Below, in pieces: positions 48,484 to 56,279 of a DNA stretch of 64,000 bases; the first letter of the stretch is position 1; the number at the start of each line of letters is the position of its first letter. The notes beneath the pieces are model-generated. The model did no database searches. It had not been told where the DNA came from and was given only the letters and a program-made list of their open reading frames with translations. The stretch lies in assembly GCF_003369835.1 (NCBI RefSeq), contig NZ_QPMJ01000002.1, positions 558,001 to 622,000 on the forward strand, read 5' to 3'. The position numbers were made by a program, and so were the translations under genes. The stretch comes from Halorussus rarus (GTDB taxonomy: Archaea; Halobacteriota; Halobacteria; Halobacteriales; Haladaptataceae).

Positions 48484-50064
48484 CTACGGCTCGATTCGCC
48501 GCGATACCCAGCCGGTCGGCCCGCTCGGGAAGGCGTCGCGCTGTTTCTTGGGCTGGAGGTTCCCCTCGCCGTCGGTCGCCCGGACGACGACCTGATGGGG
48601 GTCGGAAGCTTCGTAGGTGTACTCCCACTGGCGCCACGCGTCCTCGGCGGACTGCAGTCGGGGACCGGACTCGGTCCCTGACGCGCCGCCTGCCGAGTCC
48701 TTCCGTCCGGCGCCGGCCGGGAGCGGGTCCGAGAGGGTCGCCTCGTCCCACGAGTCGCCGCCGTCGGTCGAAATCTCGACTGTCCGTATCCCTCGGGTGC
48801 CGGCGTAGGCGTGGCCGCCCACCTGTATCGACCCGTCGTCGCGGTGGTTGACGGCGTGGAGCTTCGCGACGGTGTTGACCGGGCCGATGCCGTGCCAGCC
48901 GCGCCGTTCCCAGTAGCCATCCATCTCCTCCTCGAGCACCTCGATCTCGGTGAGCCACTTGACGTTGATCTCGCCCCAGTGGCCCGGAATCAGCGCGCGC
49001 ACCGGGTAGCCGTGACCGCGGGGGAGTGGCCGGCCGTTCATCTCGAAGGCCAGGAAGCCGTTCCGGAGGGCCGACAGCGGGAACTCCTCGAAGTAGTCGT
49101 CCGCGGCCCGCAGCATCACGCAGCAGTTGCCAGAGGCGTCGATACCAGCCGACTCGAGCAGGTCCATCACGGGCACGCCGGTCCAGAGCGCAGTGTCCAT
49201 CTTCTTGCCGTTCAGCCCCTCGCCGACGCACCGGAGGGTGACGAACCGGTGCTCGACCGAGTCGGACATACCGGCGATCTGCTCGAAGTCGAACTCGGTC
49301 TCCTCCTCGACCGCGCCGGTCACGCCGAGCGTCCACTCCTCGCGGTCGACCGTCGGGTCGACGCTGTTGATGTCGACCTGGTAGAACTGCTCGCTCACGA
49401 GCGGTTCGATGCCCTCGACGTCGAGCGAGCGCGACGCCGCCTCGCCGAGCAGCGAGTCGACGTCGGCCGCGACCTCGCCGTCGTCGGCCGGGGCGGGCAC
49501 CTCGCCTCCCTTGCCGGAGCCGAGGACCGCGCCGACGCCGCCGACCGCGAACGCGCCCGCCATCGCCCGGAGGACGCGCCGCCGGGCGACGGTCGGTGCG
49601 GCGGCGTCACCGCGGCTCGGGCCGAGGCCGACCGAGGCGATGCCGACGACGAGCCCCGCGCCCGCGCCGGCCGCGAGCGCGGAGGTCGCTGCCCCGACCA
49701 GCGCCACCGCAGCGGCGACGCAGCCGACGCCGGCGACCGGCCACGCCGGGACCGCGAACCGGTCTGCCAGCGCGGCCCCGGCCGCGGCCGTCGCCGCGAA
49801 CAGCCCGACCGCGAGCGCGAGCGCCAGCAGGAAGCCGAGCTGGTGGCCGAGGTCGCCGAGCGTCTGTATCGACCACGTGATTACCGCGTCGGGGGTCGAC
49901 GCGACGACGAGGTCGGCGACCGGTGCGGCGACGAACGCCGGCGTCCGACCCACCGCCGCGTACGACCCGCCGACCGCCGCGACGCCGGCCGCGACCGCGA
50001 CGACGCCGGACGAGAGCAGGCTCCGCACGCGGGACGCGTCGCCCGAACCAGGGTCGCCGGTCAC
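48484..50064 (-). CDS. membrane-anchored sulfite-oxidase-fold molybdoenzyme (MsrP/YedY-like)
   Basis: This 526-residue protein starts at GTG 50064, overlapping the upstream stop (GTGA). The N-terminal ~150 residues hold four hydrophobic segments (ALALAVGLFAATAAAGAALA and others) and end with an RRR motif (ARRRVLRAMAGAFAVGGVGA, residues 160-179) resembling an internal Tat-like signal. The enzyme domain follows: DREEWTLGVTGAVEEETEFD, then VTLRCVGEGLNGKKMDTALW with the molybdenum-ligand Cys279, and LPRGHGYPVRALIPGHWGEI, the cofactor-contacting stretch. The C-terminal Ig-like dimer domain has RTVEISTDGGDSWDEATLSD. It may be a methionine sulfoxide reductase, sulfite oxidase or related enzyme. Confidence 0.85.
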   Translation of the reverse strand: MTGDPGSGDASRVRSLLSSGVVAVAAGVAAVGGSYAAVGRTPAFVAAPVADLVVASTPDAVITWSIQTLGDLGHQLGFLLALALAVGLFAATAAAGAALADRFAVPAWPVAGVGCVAAAVALVGAATSALAAGAGAGLVVGIASVGLGPSRGDAAAPTVARRRVLRAMAGAFAVGGVGAVLGSGKGGEVPAPADDGEVAADVDSLLGEAASRSLDVEGIEPLVSEQFYQVDINSVDPTVDREEWTLGVTGAVEEETEFDFEQIAGMSDSVEHRFVTLRCVGEGLNGKKMDTALWTGVPVMDLLESAGIDASGNCCVMLRAADDYFEEFPLSALRNGFLAFEMNGRPLPRGHGYPVRALIPGHWGEINVKWLTEIEVLEEEMDGYWERRGWHGIGPVNTVAKLHAVNHRDDGSIQVGGHAYAGTRGIRTVEISTDGGDSWDEATLSDPLPAGAGRKDSAGGASGTESGPRLQSAEDAWRQWEYTYEASDPHQVVVRATDGEGNLQPKKQRDAFPSGPTGWVSRRIEP

Positions 50065-50717
50065 GGTCGCCTCCGCGCGACGAACAGCGCCGCCGCGAGC
50101 GCGACGACCGCCGCGCCGACGCCGAACCCGGGCACGAACGCGCTCGACCCGTCGTCGGGCGTGGCCGTGCCGTCGTTCATCGAGTCGTCCATGCCCTGCT
50201 CGGTCGTCTCGTCCATCGAGCCGTCGCCCATCTCGCTTGTGGTGTCGTTCATCGAGTCACCGCTCATCGACCCGTCGGCCATCGACCCGGACGCGCAGGT
50301 GGTCGTCTCGGAGGCCATCGAGTCGGTCGTCCCGTTCATCGATTCGTCGCCCATCATCTCGGTGGTCTCCGCCATCGAGTCGTTCCCCATGGATTCGTTC
50401 TCCATCGACTCGGTCGTTTCGCTCATCGACTCGTTGCCCATCATCTCGCCCGACTCGTTGTTCATCGAGTCGTCCGCCATGGACTCGGTAGTCTCGTTCG
50501 CCATCTCGCCCATCGACTCGTTCCCCGTGGACTCGTTGGCCATCGAGTCGTCGCCCATCATCTGGGTCGTCTCGTTCATCATCTGCGCGGTCGTCTCGTC
50601 GCCCATCGTTCCGTCACTGGTCGTCGTGGCGCACTCGGTCGTCGTCTGGGCCGCCACCGGAGCGACGCCGGCCGTCAGCACGACCAGCGCCACCGCGATC
50701 GGAGTTGCGAAACGCAT
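50061..50717 (-). CDS. methionine-rich surface protein with PGF-CTERM-type anchor
   Basis: The start is ATG 50717, with a TATA box (ccttttaggg, minus strand, 50738-50747) ~26 bases upstream. The 218-residue protein begins with a Sec-type signal (MRFATPIAVALVVLTAGVAP, VAAQ). About 170 residues of low-complexity sequence follow, built from short Met-containing units such as MMGDESM, NESMGEM and ETTESM; I count 27 Met in this mature part. It also has two Cys. It closes FVPGFGVGAAVVALAAALFV with ARRRP, a PGF-CTERM-type signal for archaeosortase. Similar Met-rich proteins bind copper or act as oxidation sinks. It is the first gene of the operon with the molybdoenzyme, whose start overlaps its stop. 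Confidence 0.8.
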   Translation of the reverse strand: MRFATPIAVALVVLTAGVAPVAAQTTTECATTTSDGTMGDETTAQMMNETTQMMGDDSMANESTGNESMGEMANETTESMADDSMNNESGEMMGNESMSETTESMENESMGNDSMAETTEMMGDESMNGTTDSMASETTTCASGSMADGSMSGDSMNDTTSEMGDGSMDETTEQGMDDSMNDGTATPDDGSSAFVPGFGVGAAVVALAAALFVARRRP

Positions 50718-50865
50718 GGTTCTACCGGCGACAGCCACCCTAAAAGGAATTTTTCGGACTCTCGCCCACTTCGTGAGGAGTCGGGTGAGACTCTCTTCCA
50801 ATTTCGTTCCGAGTGCGACCGCCGCGGGCGGTCGGCGTCGTATCGGTGCGGCACTCACCGCGTCG

Positions 50866-51513
50866 CTACCGCCGGGCGGACGCGGCCCGGTAGGCCGGCC
50901 CGGCGAGTAGCGCCACCGCCACCGCGCCCGCCGCGGCGATGAGTTCCCACCCGACGGCGCTCAGGCCCGCGGTCGAGAGCCGGTCGAGCGACCCGCCGGC
51001 CAGGACGGCCGCAACGGTCCACGGCACCTCGCCGACCGCGGTCCCGGCGACGAACGCGCCGGTCGAGACGCCAGAGAGGCCAGCCGCGGCCGAGACGGGG
51101 TCGGAGGGCGCGGGCGCCAGTCGGGAGGCAACCATCCCGCGGAGGTCGCCGGTTGCGGCGAAGAACCGCTCGCCGGAGTCACCGAGGCGCCCGACCAGCC
51201 CCGACCCCGCACCGACGTAGCGCGCGGCGAGGAAGGGGAGGAGCGCGCTCCCGGTCGTCCCCGCGAGCGCGACGGGAAAGCCGACGACCGGGCCGTAAGC
51301 GTACCCCGCCAGGATGGCGACCAGCGTGGTGGGCCACGCGAACAGCGGGCGGACGAGATAGACGCCGAACAGGAGCGCGCCGAAGGCGACCGGCCGGTCT
51401 GCGAGCCCCCGGGCGGTCCCGAGGAGGTACTCCGGCCCGGCGAGGAGGCTCGCGGCCGCGACGGCGGCGAGGAGGGCGAGGCCGACGGCCTGCCGGCGGA
51501 CGAACGCGGTCAT
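50866..51513 (-). CDS. TVP38/TMEM64 (VTT/DedA-like) membrane protein
   Basis: This 215-residue protein starts at ATG 51513 (MTAFVRRQAVGLALLAAVAA). A box cagttacctg lies ~28 bases upstream on this strand. Six helices are visible. The central VTT region reads RPLFAWPTTLVAILAGYAYG and GTTGSALLPFLAARYVGAGS, followed by VASRLAPAPSDPVSAAAGLS and AVGEVPWTVAAVL. This family includes phospholipid scramblase-type and small-solute transporters in bacteria and eukaryotes. It lies 148 bases upstream of the Met-rich gene and seems to have its own promoter. Confidence 0.75.
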   Translation of the reverse strand: MTAFVRRQAVGLALLAAVAAASLLAGPEYLLGTARGLADRPVAFGALLFGVYLVRPLFAWPTTLVAILAGYAYGPVVGFPVALAGTTGSALLPFLAARYVGAGSGLVGRLGDSGERFFAATGDLRGMVASRLAPAPSDPVSAAAGLSGVSTGAFVAGTAVGEVPWTVAAVLAGGSLDRLSTAGLSAVGWELIAAAGAVAVALLAGPAYRAASARR

Positions 51514-51616
51514 CGCCGGGGGTTTCGGTCCGGCAGGTAACTGCTTTTTGGGTCGCGACGGCGGTCCGGGCCGCTTCGCGCAAGGTTTAATCCGGCTCGC
51601 GGGCGAATCGGGAGTG

Positions 51617-52078
51617 ATGGCCGACGACGAGGACCCGGCGAACGGGGGTCGCGCCGGCGACTCCGGAGGTGGGCGCTCCGCTGCCAGGGCGGGGGGCGAC
51701 CGCGAGGGGGCCGACACCGGCTCGGACCCCGACCCCGTCGAGCTGGGCGTCGAACTCCTCTCGAAGCTCGAACACCCGGAGCTGTCGGTCGCCGAGGCGG
51801 TCGACCGGATCGAGACCGTCACCACCCATCCCGCGACCACCCGGAAGATCCTCGACGAGGCCGAGAAGCGCGGCGTCATCGAGCGCGAGGACGGCATCGT
51901 GAAGACGACCGGCGGGGGCTACGTCAGCTTTCAGAGCGAGGTCGTCACGAAGGAGGGCGAGTTCTCGTGTCGGCGCTGCGGCGCGAGCATCTCGACGGGC
52001 TACTTCATAAAACTCGACGCCGGCGAACACGGCGCGTTCGGTCCCGAGTGCATCCGGAAGGTCACGGGGCGGGACTGA
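51617..52078 (+). CDS. winged-helix protein with zinc-binding tail (DUF5830-like)
   Basis: The start ATG 51617 (MADDEDPANGGRAGDSGGGR) follows a gtttaat box ~30 bases upstream. The 153-residue protein begins with ~40 disordered residues. Then comes a helical/HTH part (ELGVELLSKLEHPELSVAEA, TVTTHPATTRKILDEAEKRG, VIEREDGIVKTT) and a zinc site formed by CRRCGASISTGYFI and FGPECIRKV. I recall this domain pair as a haloarchaea-specific family (DUF5830). A transcription-associated role is plausible but unproven. It is monocistronic and diverges from the TVP38 gene. Confidence 0.7.
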   Translation: MADDEDPANGGRAGDSGGGRSAARAGGDREGADTGSDPDPVELGVELLSKLEHPELSVAEAVDRIETVTTHPATTRKILDEAEKRGVIEREDGIVKTTGGGYVSFQSEVVTKEGEFSCRRCGASISTGYFIKLDAGEHGAFGPECIRKVTGRD

Positions 52079-52134
52079 CTGAGAGAACAGAAAGCGAACG
52101 TCCGGGGTGTGCCCGCCGGCGACCGGACGGGAGT

Positions 52135-53463
52135 TCAGCGACCGCGGCTCAGTTCCTCGATGAGCTGTTCGAGCGTGCGCTGCTGCTCGGCCAGCAGCTC
52201 GTTCTGGCGCTCGACCGCCTCGGTCAGCGCGGCGAGCTGCTCGTCGGTGTCGTCGGTCTCGACCGACGAGCTCGCGGGCTCGAAGCCCGAGTCGGCGAAG
52301 CCGCTCGACGAGGCCGACTTGTCGGTCGCGCTCCCAGCGTCCTCTCCGGCGTCGACGGACCCGGCGTCTCCGGCGGTCAGGGGCGCCTCGTCCGCGTCGG
52401 CGGACCGCTCGGCGTCGTCGCCCGCCGACGTGTCGGCGGGTTCGTCATCGGTCGCCGCAGCATCGGCCGACGCGTCGTCAGTCGCAGCGGCGTCGCTCGC
52501 GCCGGCTTCGGTCGTCGCGACGCTCGTCGAGTTCGTCCCGTCGTTCGCGGTCTCCTCGGTCGCACCCGCGGTCGCGGCGGCGGCCTGCGCCGTCGCATCG
52601 CCCGACTCGGCGGCGGCCGACTGTTCGCCGGCGGTCGAGCGCTCGGCGTCGCCGCGCTCGCCGGTGGTCACGCTGGTCTCCTCCTCGATGATGGCGCCGT
52701 CCTCGTCGAGCTCCGGCGGGTTGGCGTCGATGGGGTCGACGCCGCCGCCGGCCAGCGGGTCGTTCTCGTTGGCGGGCTCGGTCGCCTCGTCGGGGTCGCG
52801 CTCGGCCTCGGCGTGGTCCTCGGGGTCGGCGTGCTGGCGGGCGAACTCCTCGTAGGAACTCAGGCCGTGGTGGTCGAGCAGCGCGCGCTCGATGCGTTCG
52901 CGGACCTCGCGGGTCTGGTCGCTCGGGGTCTTGATGCGCTGTGGCCGGCCGTCGCTCTCGATGATGATCTGGGAGGAGACGCTCCCCTCCTCGACGTCGA
53001 GGGCGGTCACGTCGTCGAAGTGGAACTCCTCGTAGTCCTCGTCCCAGACCGCGGCGCCGACGTGCTTGACGACGCGGTCGCTGGTGATGACCAGCGTGAG
53101 CTCGCTGAACTGGTAGGTCTGCTTGACCGTCTCGTCGGGGCCGGTCACGCCGGCGGCGTTGAGCACGCCCGCCAGCACGGGGTGGAGCGCCTCGTACAGC
53201 CGGTTGCTCGGTACCTTGAACTTCGCCTCGCCGTCGATGCCGTAGTCGAGCTCGACCGCCGACTTGCGGCGCCCCTCCGAGATCTCGATGCGTTCGGCCT
53301 CGTGGGGGTACTCCTCGACCGACTCGTCGCTCAGCAGCCCGTCGGCGTGGTAGATGAGCGTCCGGGTCCGGGTGACGTAGAGGCCGTCCTCGCTGCCGAG
53401 CGAGACGTGGGCCGCGACCTGTTCGCCGTCGAGCTGGGACTGCACGATTCCGGGAACGTCCAT
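52135..53463 (-). CDS. haloarchaeal protein with PH-like N-terminal part, long acidic linker and C-terminal coiled coil
   Basis: This 442-residue protein starts MDVPGIVQSQLDGEQVAAHV. Residues 1-190 are two β-rich modules, each with a 'what if this is a bacterial PH' pattern (YVTRTRTLIYHADGLLSDES, then LVITSDRVVKHVGAAVWDED and FDDVTALDVEEGSVSSQIII). Residues ~215-395 are disordered, rich in Ala, Asp, Thr and Ser. The last ~35 residues form a coiled coil (LAALTEAVERQNELLAEQQR, TLEQLIEELSR). The composition of the linker is extreme, with long Ala/Asp/Thr/Glu runs. I do not recognise an enzyme; a scaffold role is likely. It is monocistronic between the DUF5830-like gene and tRNA-Met. Confidence 0.65.
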   Translation of the reverse strand: MDVPGIVQSQLDGEQVAAHVSLGSEDGLYVTRTRTLIYHADGLLSDESVEEYPHEAERIEISEGRRKSAVELDYGIDGEAKFKVPSNRLYEALHPVLAGVLNAAGVTGPDETVKQTYQFSELTLVITSDRVVKHVGAAVWDEDYEEFHFDDVTALDVEEGSVSSQIIIESDGRPQRIKTPSDQTREVRERIERALLDHHGLSSYEEFARQHADPEDHAEAERDPDEATEPANENDPLAGGGVDPIDANPPELDEDGAIIEEETSVTTGERGDAERSTAGEQSAAAESGDATAQAAAATAGATEETANDGTNSTSVATTEAGASDAAATDDASADAAATDDEPADTSAGDDAERSADADEAPLTAGDAGSVDAGEDAGSATDKSASSSGFADSGFEPASSSVETDDTDEQLAALTEAVERQNELLAEQQRTLEQLIEELSRGR

Positions 53464-53627
53464 GCAGACGTATGATTAGCCCCCCGGCTTAAATCCGCCG
53501 GGTGAGTACCGGGGCGGTTTCGTCTCCGCGAGATGGACCGATTACGGCCCCTCAGCGGTCGAATCCGCCGGGTCGATCGGCGCGGAAATCGCCGTGCGCC
53601 GGAGTCCCGAACCGGCGGGAGATGAGA

Positions 53628-53637
53628 ACTTTAAAGA
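53628..53637 (+). promoter_or_regulatory. TATA box of tRNA-Met
   Basis: actttaaaga lies about 30 bases before the mature 5' end of the tRNA (53663). The interval 53464-53627 holds no supported gene. Confidence 0.6.
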
Positions 53638-53662
53638 GCAGCACCCGCCTACCCAAGACTGA

Positions 53663-53812
53663 GCCCGGGTGGCTTAGCTGGACATAGCGCCGCACTCATA
53701 GGGTTACTGAGATTCGGTGCTCAGGCCTTGGAAGCCTCCCATGCCCGTGAGGCCCGCCGAGCCTCGTACCTGGGTCATGCGGAGATCGAGGGTTCGGAGC
53801 CCTCCCCGGGCA
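53663..53812 (+). tRNA. tRNA-Met (anticodon CAT) with 76-base intron
   Basis: Exon 1 is 53663-53700 and exon 2 is 53777-53812. The acceptor stem is GCCCGGG with CCCGGGC plus discriminator A. The anticodon stem is CCGCA/TGCGG around CTCATA+A with anticodon CAT, and the T arm is GAGGG-TTCGGAG-CCCTC. The intron (53701-53776) interrupts one base 3' of the anticodon, the canonical archaeal site cut at a bulge-helix-bulge motif. An intron in the elongator tRNA-Met is common in haloarchaea. The intron carries further pairing (GGCC, CCTTGG and similar) but no clear box C/D pair that I can place. Confidence 0.93.
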
Positions 53813-53949
53813 TCCGTCCGTTTCTGTCGCGGTCATTCCGACGTCGAATCCCCGCCGAGTATCGACGACGGCGTGTCGGAACGCGCGAAGAGGTCACCGT
53901 CGGAGATGCCTATTTTTATGCTGTCTCACTCTTCACGCTACGCTACGAC

Positions 53950-55101
53950 ATGAGGAATTCTGGAGCAGTGCTCGCCGTTCTTCTGGTCGCATTGGCGGGG
54001 TGTTCTGGGATGGTCCAAGAGCGACCCGGGACGACTACCGCCGAACCGACGACCACGTCGCCTCCCGCACCGGCGACGTCGACATCGACGGCGGACGCCG
54101 AGACGACGGTCCCGGCGACGACCGGCGGAACACCGACCGTGACGACGACCACCCGTCCACCGTCGACCCCACCGGGGACTCCCTCGTCGGGCAATCCCTG
54201 GGGGAAGAGGACGGTCACCGTCGCGGTCTACAACTACGCGAACGAGTCGCGGCACGTCGCGCCGCTCGTCGAACGAACCCTGGAGTACTGGAACGAGAAC
54301 GCCGCCCGGTACGGCGACTACGCGGTGCGGTTCGAGCTCACCGAGGGTGCTGACGCCGACATCCACCTGGAGTACGTCCACCGGATCGCCGAGTGCGGTC
54401 ACGAGCGGAGCAACCGTTCCGTCGGATGCGCGCCCGTGCTGGAGTCGGGAACGACCGCTGACCCGTTCGAGACCGTCCGGATCGTCGCGAGCTACTCGAA
54501 CGAATCGACCCTCCAGATCATGAGACACGAGTTCGGCCACGTCCTCGGCATCGAACACGGCGAGGAGCCGATGCCGACGATGCGGGCGCTCAGCCGGTAC
54601 CGGCACCTCGCCCGGCCGAACGCGACCGAGCGACCGGTCCCGTGGGCCGACCCGACGCTGTCGGTCCACGTCGACGCGAGCAACGTCTCGTCGGGTTCGC
54701 GCGACGAGGTGGACGCCCAGATCGGACACGCGCTGCGCTACTTCGAGACCGGCGCCGAGGGCAGCGTCCCGGAGAACGTCACGTTCGTCCGGACCGAGAA
54801 CCGGACGAACGCGGACATCCGAATCGCGTTCCACGACGACGCCTTCGACTGCTACGGCGAGGAGACTGACGAGGGGTCCTGCGGGACGTCGTGGGGGTAC
54901 AACACCGACGCGGACGCCGCCTTCGAGTACTACTCGGACTGGACGATTCGGCTCCGGGGCGTCGACGACGACGCGGTCGGCTGGCACGTCGGATACTGGC
55001 TGACCGAGGCGCTGGGGCTCACCGAGGACGAGCGTCCGTCGCCGTTTCGAGACGCGACCTACCGCGACCGCCGCGACGACTGGTGGGAGAGCGACGGATA
55101 G
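53950..55101 (+). CDS. matrixin-type zinc metalloprotease lipoprotein with degenerate second domain
   Basis: This 383-residue lipoprotein starts MRNSGAVLAVLLVALAGCSG (Sec-type signal with lipobox LAGC), then a Thr/Pro-rich linker to residue ~75. Domain 1 (~78-215) is an M10/M57-like peptidase with the full zinc motif HEFGHVLGIEH and a Met-turn-like EEPMPTMRALSR. Domain 2 (~240-380) repeats the same plan: LSVHVDASNVSSGSRDEVDA mirrors VTVAVYNYANESRHVAPLVE, and GWHVGYWLTEALGLTEDERP sits where the zinc motif should be but has lost the ligands. It should be a surface protease with a pseudo-enzyme half. The start is set by the ATG at 53950; a tatttttatg box lies ~35 bases upstream. Confidence 0.8.
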   Translation: MRNSGAVLAVLLVALAGCSGMVQERPGTTTAEPTTTSPPAPATSTSTADAETTVPATTGGTPTVTTTTRPPSTPPGTPSSGNPWGKRTVTVAVYNYANESRHVAPLVERTLEYWNENAARYGDYAVRFELTEGADADIHLEYVHRIAECGHERSNRSVGCAPVLESGTTADPFETVRIVASYSNESTLQIMRHEFGHVLGIEHGEEPMPTMRALSRYRHLARPNATERPVPWADPTLSVHVDASNVSSGSRDEVDAQIGHALRYFETGAEGSVPENVTFVRTENRTNADIRIAFHDDAFDCYGEETDEGSCGTSWGYNTDADAAFEYYSDWTIRLRGVDDDAVGWHVGYWLTEALGLTEDERPSPFRDATYRDRRDDWWESDG

Positions 55102-55418
55102 CCCGGCTCGGCACCCGGTGGTCGACCGCTGACACGTCCGGTCAGGCGGTCCCTTCGACGCCGCCCGACGTCGCCTAGACAACGCCTGATTACCATCGGT
55201 CCGGTCCCGAGTATCGTCCCATTTCTGAGCGAAAATACGAATCGAGAAAAACGCACAGAGACGGTTCTAAATTTTATGCGGGCGTCAGAGACGTTTTTGA
55301 AACGTACCGTTCTCACTCGTTTTTGCGCGTTCGCGGGTGAACTGTGATGAAATCGCGCTAACACTCTCGGCGTTATATGACCCTCCCGGTGGAATGATAC
55401 GTCGAGGTCGAACCGCCC
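55102..55418. other. 317-base intergenic region between protease and small membrane-protein gene
   Basis: No gene is supported. An ACGTTT-TTG-AAACGT inverted pair lies at about 55290-55304 in an A/T-rich patch (aaaaacgcacagagacggttctaaattttatg region, 55245-55320). A gttatatga box at ~55372 could be a core promoter for the gene at 55419, although it is about 45 bases from the start and implies a short leader. The patch is A/T-rich compared with all neighbours. Confidence 0.35.
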
Positions 55419-55715
55419 ATGCCCGAATCCACCCTCCAGAACGAGAACAACTCCGCCATCGGCTCCCCCGCGGACGCCGGCGAGGCGACCGGCGGGAGGC
55501 AGCGACTCGCCGCGCTGTACGACCGCTACCGGAAGCACGCACTCACGACCCCGCTCGAGGTGGTCGGCTTCTGGTCGGCGATCGCCCTCCCGTTCCTCTA
55601 CCTGCCGCTCCTGCTGTCCGGCATCTCGACCCAGGGCGAACTGCTGACGTTCGTCGGCCTCATCGTCCTGAACCTCGCGGCCTTCCTCGCCGGCCACGGT
55701 CACAAGCAGGAGTAG
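55419..55715 (+). CDS. 98-residue two-helix membrane protein
   Basis: MPESTLQNENNSAIGSPADA starts a polar N-terminus. The segment LAALYDRYRKHALTTPLEVV leads into helix 1 (GFWSAIALPFLYLPLLLSG) and helix 2 (LLTFVGLIVLNLAAFLAGHG), with a short cytoplasmic tail HGHKQE. The family is common in haloarchaea but has no known role. It is monocistronic. The 246 bases after it (55716-55961) contain no supported gene; the sequence there is CTC/CCT-rich and biased. Confidence 0.6.
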   Translation: MPESTLQNENNSAIGSPADAGEATGGRQRLAALYDRYRKHALTTPLEVVGFWSAIALPFLYLPLLLSGISTQGELLTFVGLIVLNLAAFLAGHGHKQE

Positions 55716-55961
55716 CACCGCTTCGGCCCTCCCACTCGCTGTCCTCGCCCCTGGGTCCCCGCCGCCGGTCCCCGCGAACCTCACCGCTGCTCTCTCGTCC
55801 GGCTCCTCCCCTGTCCAACGCTTCTCCTCTCTCGACTACCGTTCCACAGATCGTCTAACTACTCGACCGTCATCCTCGGTCCACTCGTTCGACCCCTTCG
55901 CACTCCGCCCTCGGGGAATCCCTGGAACAGTGGTGGTTCGCCGCAGTGGAGCGGTCCGTCG

Positions 55962-56165
55962 CTACCGCTCTTTGAGGTACAGCGGCACCAGCAGGCCCAG
56001 CGCGAGCACCGAGACGGTCGGGTGGGACACCGACTCGACGCCGAAGAAGTAGAGCGCGCTGTTGGCGACAACCGCGACCAGTCCGACGACGAACAGCGCG
56101 GTGGCGGCCCGCGACCGCTCGGGTCCGGACGCGACCTCGGCGTACTGTGTCCCCCGTTCGGTCAT
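55962..56165 (-). CDS. 67-residue two-helix membrane protein
   Basis: MTERGTQYAEVASGPERSRA is a short polar N-terminus, followed by helix 1 (AATALFVVGLVAVVANSALY) and helix 2 (VSHPTVSVLALGLLVPLYLK), ending ER. The composition and size fit a real haloarchaeal mini-membrane protein, but no function can be given. It is on the same strand as the EamA transporter, which lies 115 bases further upstream in transcription order. Confidence 0.5.
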   Translation of the reverse strand: MTERGTQYAEVASGPERSRAATALFVVGLVAVVANSALYFFGVESVSHPTVSVLALGLLVPLYLKER

Positions 56166-56279
56166 TGCTCGGTCCCATTCGGCGGGGTGTTAAAGTCCTT
56201 GTGGAGCGCAGCCGCCCCGGGTTCGCGTCATCGACCGGACCGCCGCGTCGTCACCGAGGCAGAGGACGAGGGTCGCCGA

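Noticed and set aside
53701-53776. Box C/D guide RNA inside the tRNA-Met intron
   Set aside because: CTGA occurs once, but no matching C box (RTGATGA) lies at a sensible distance.
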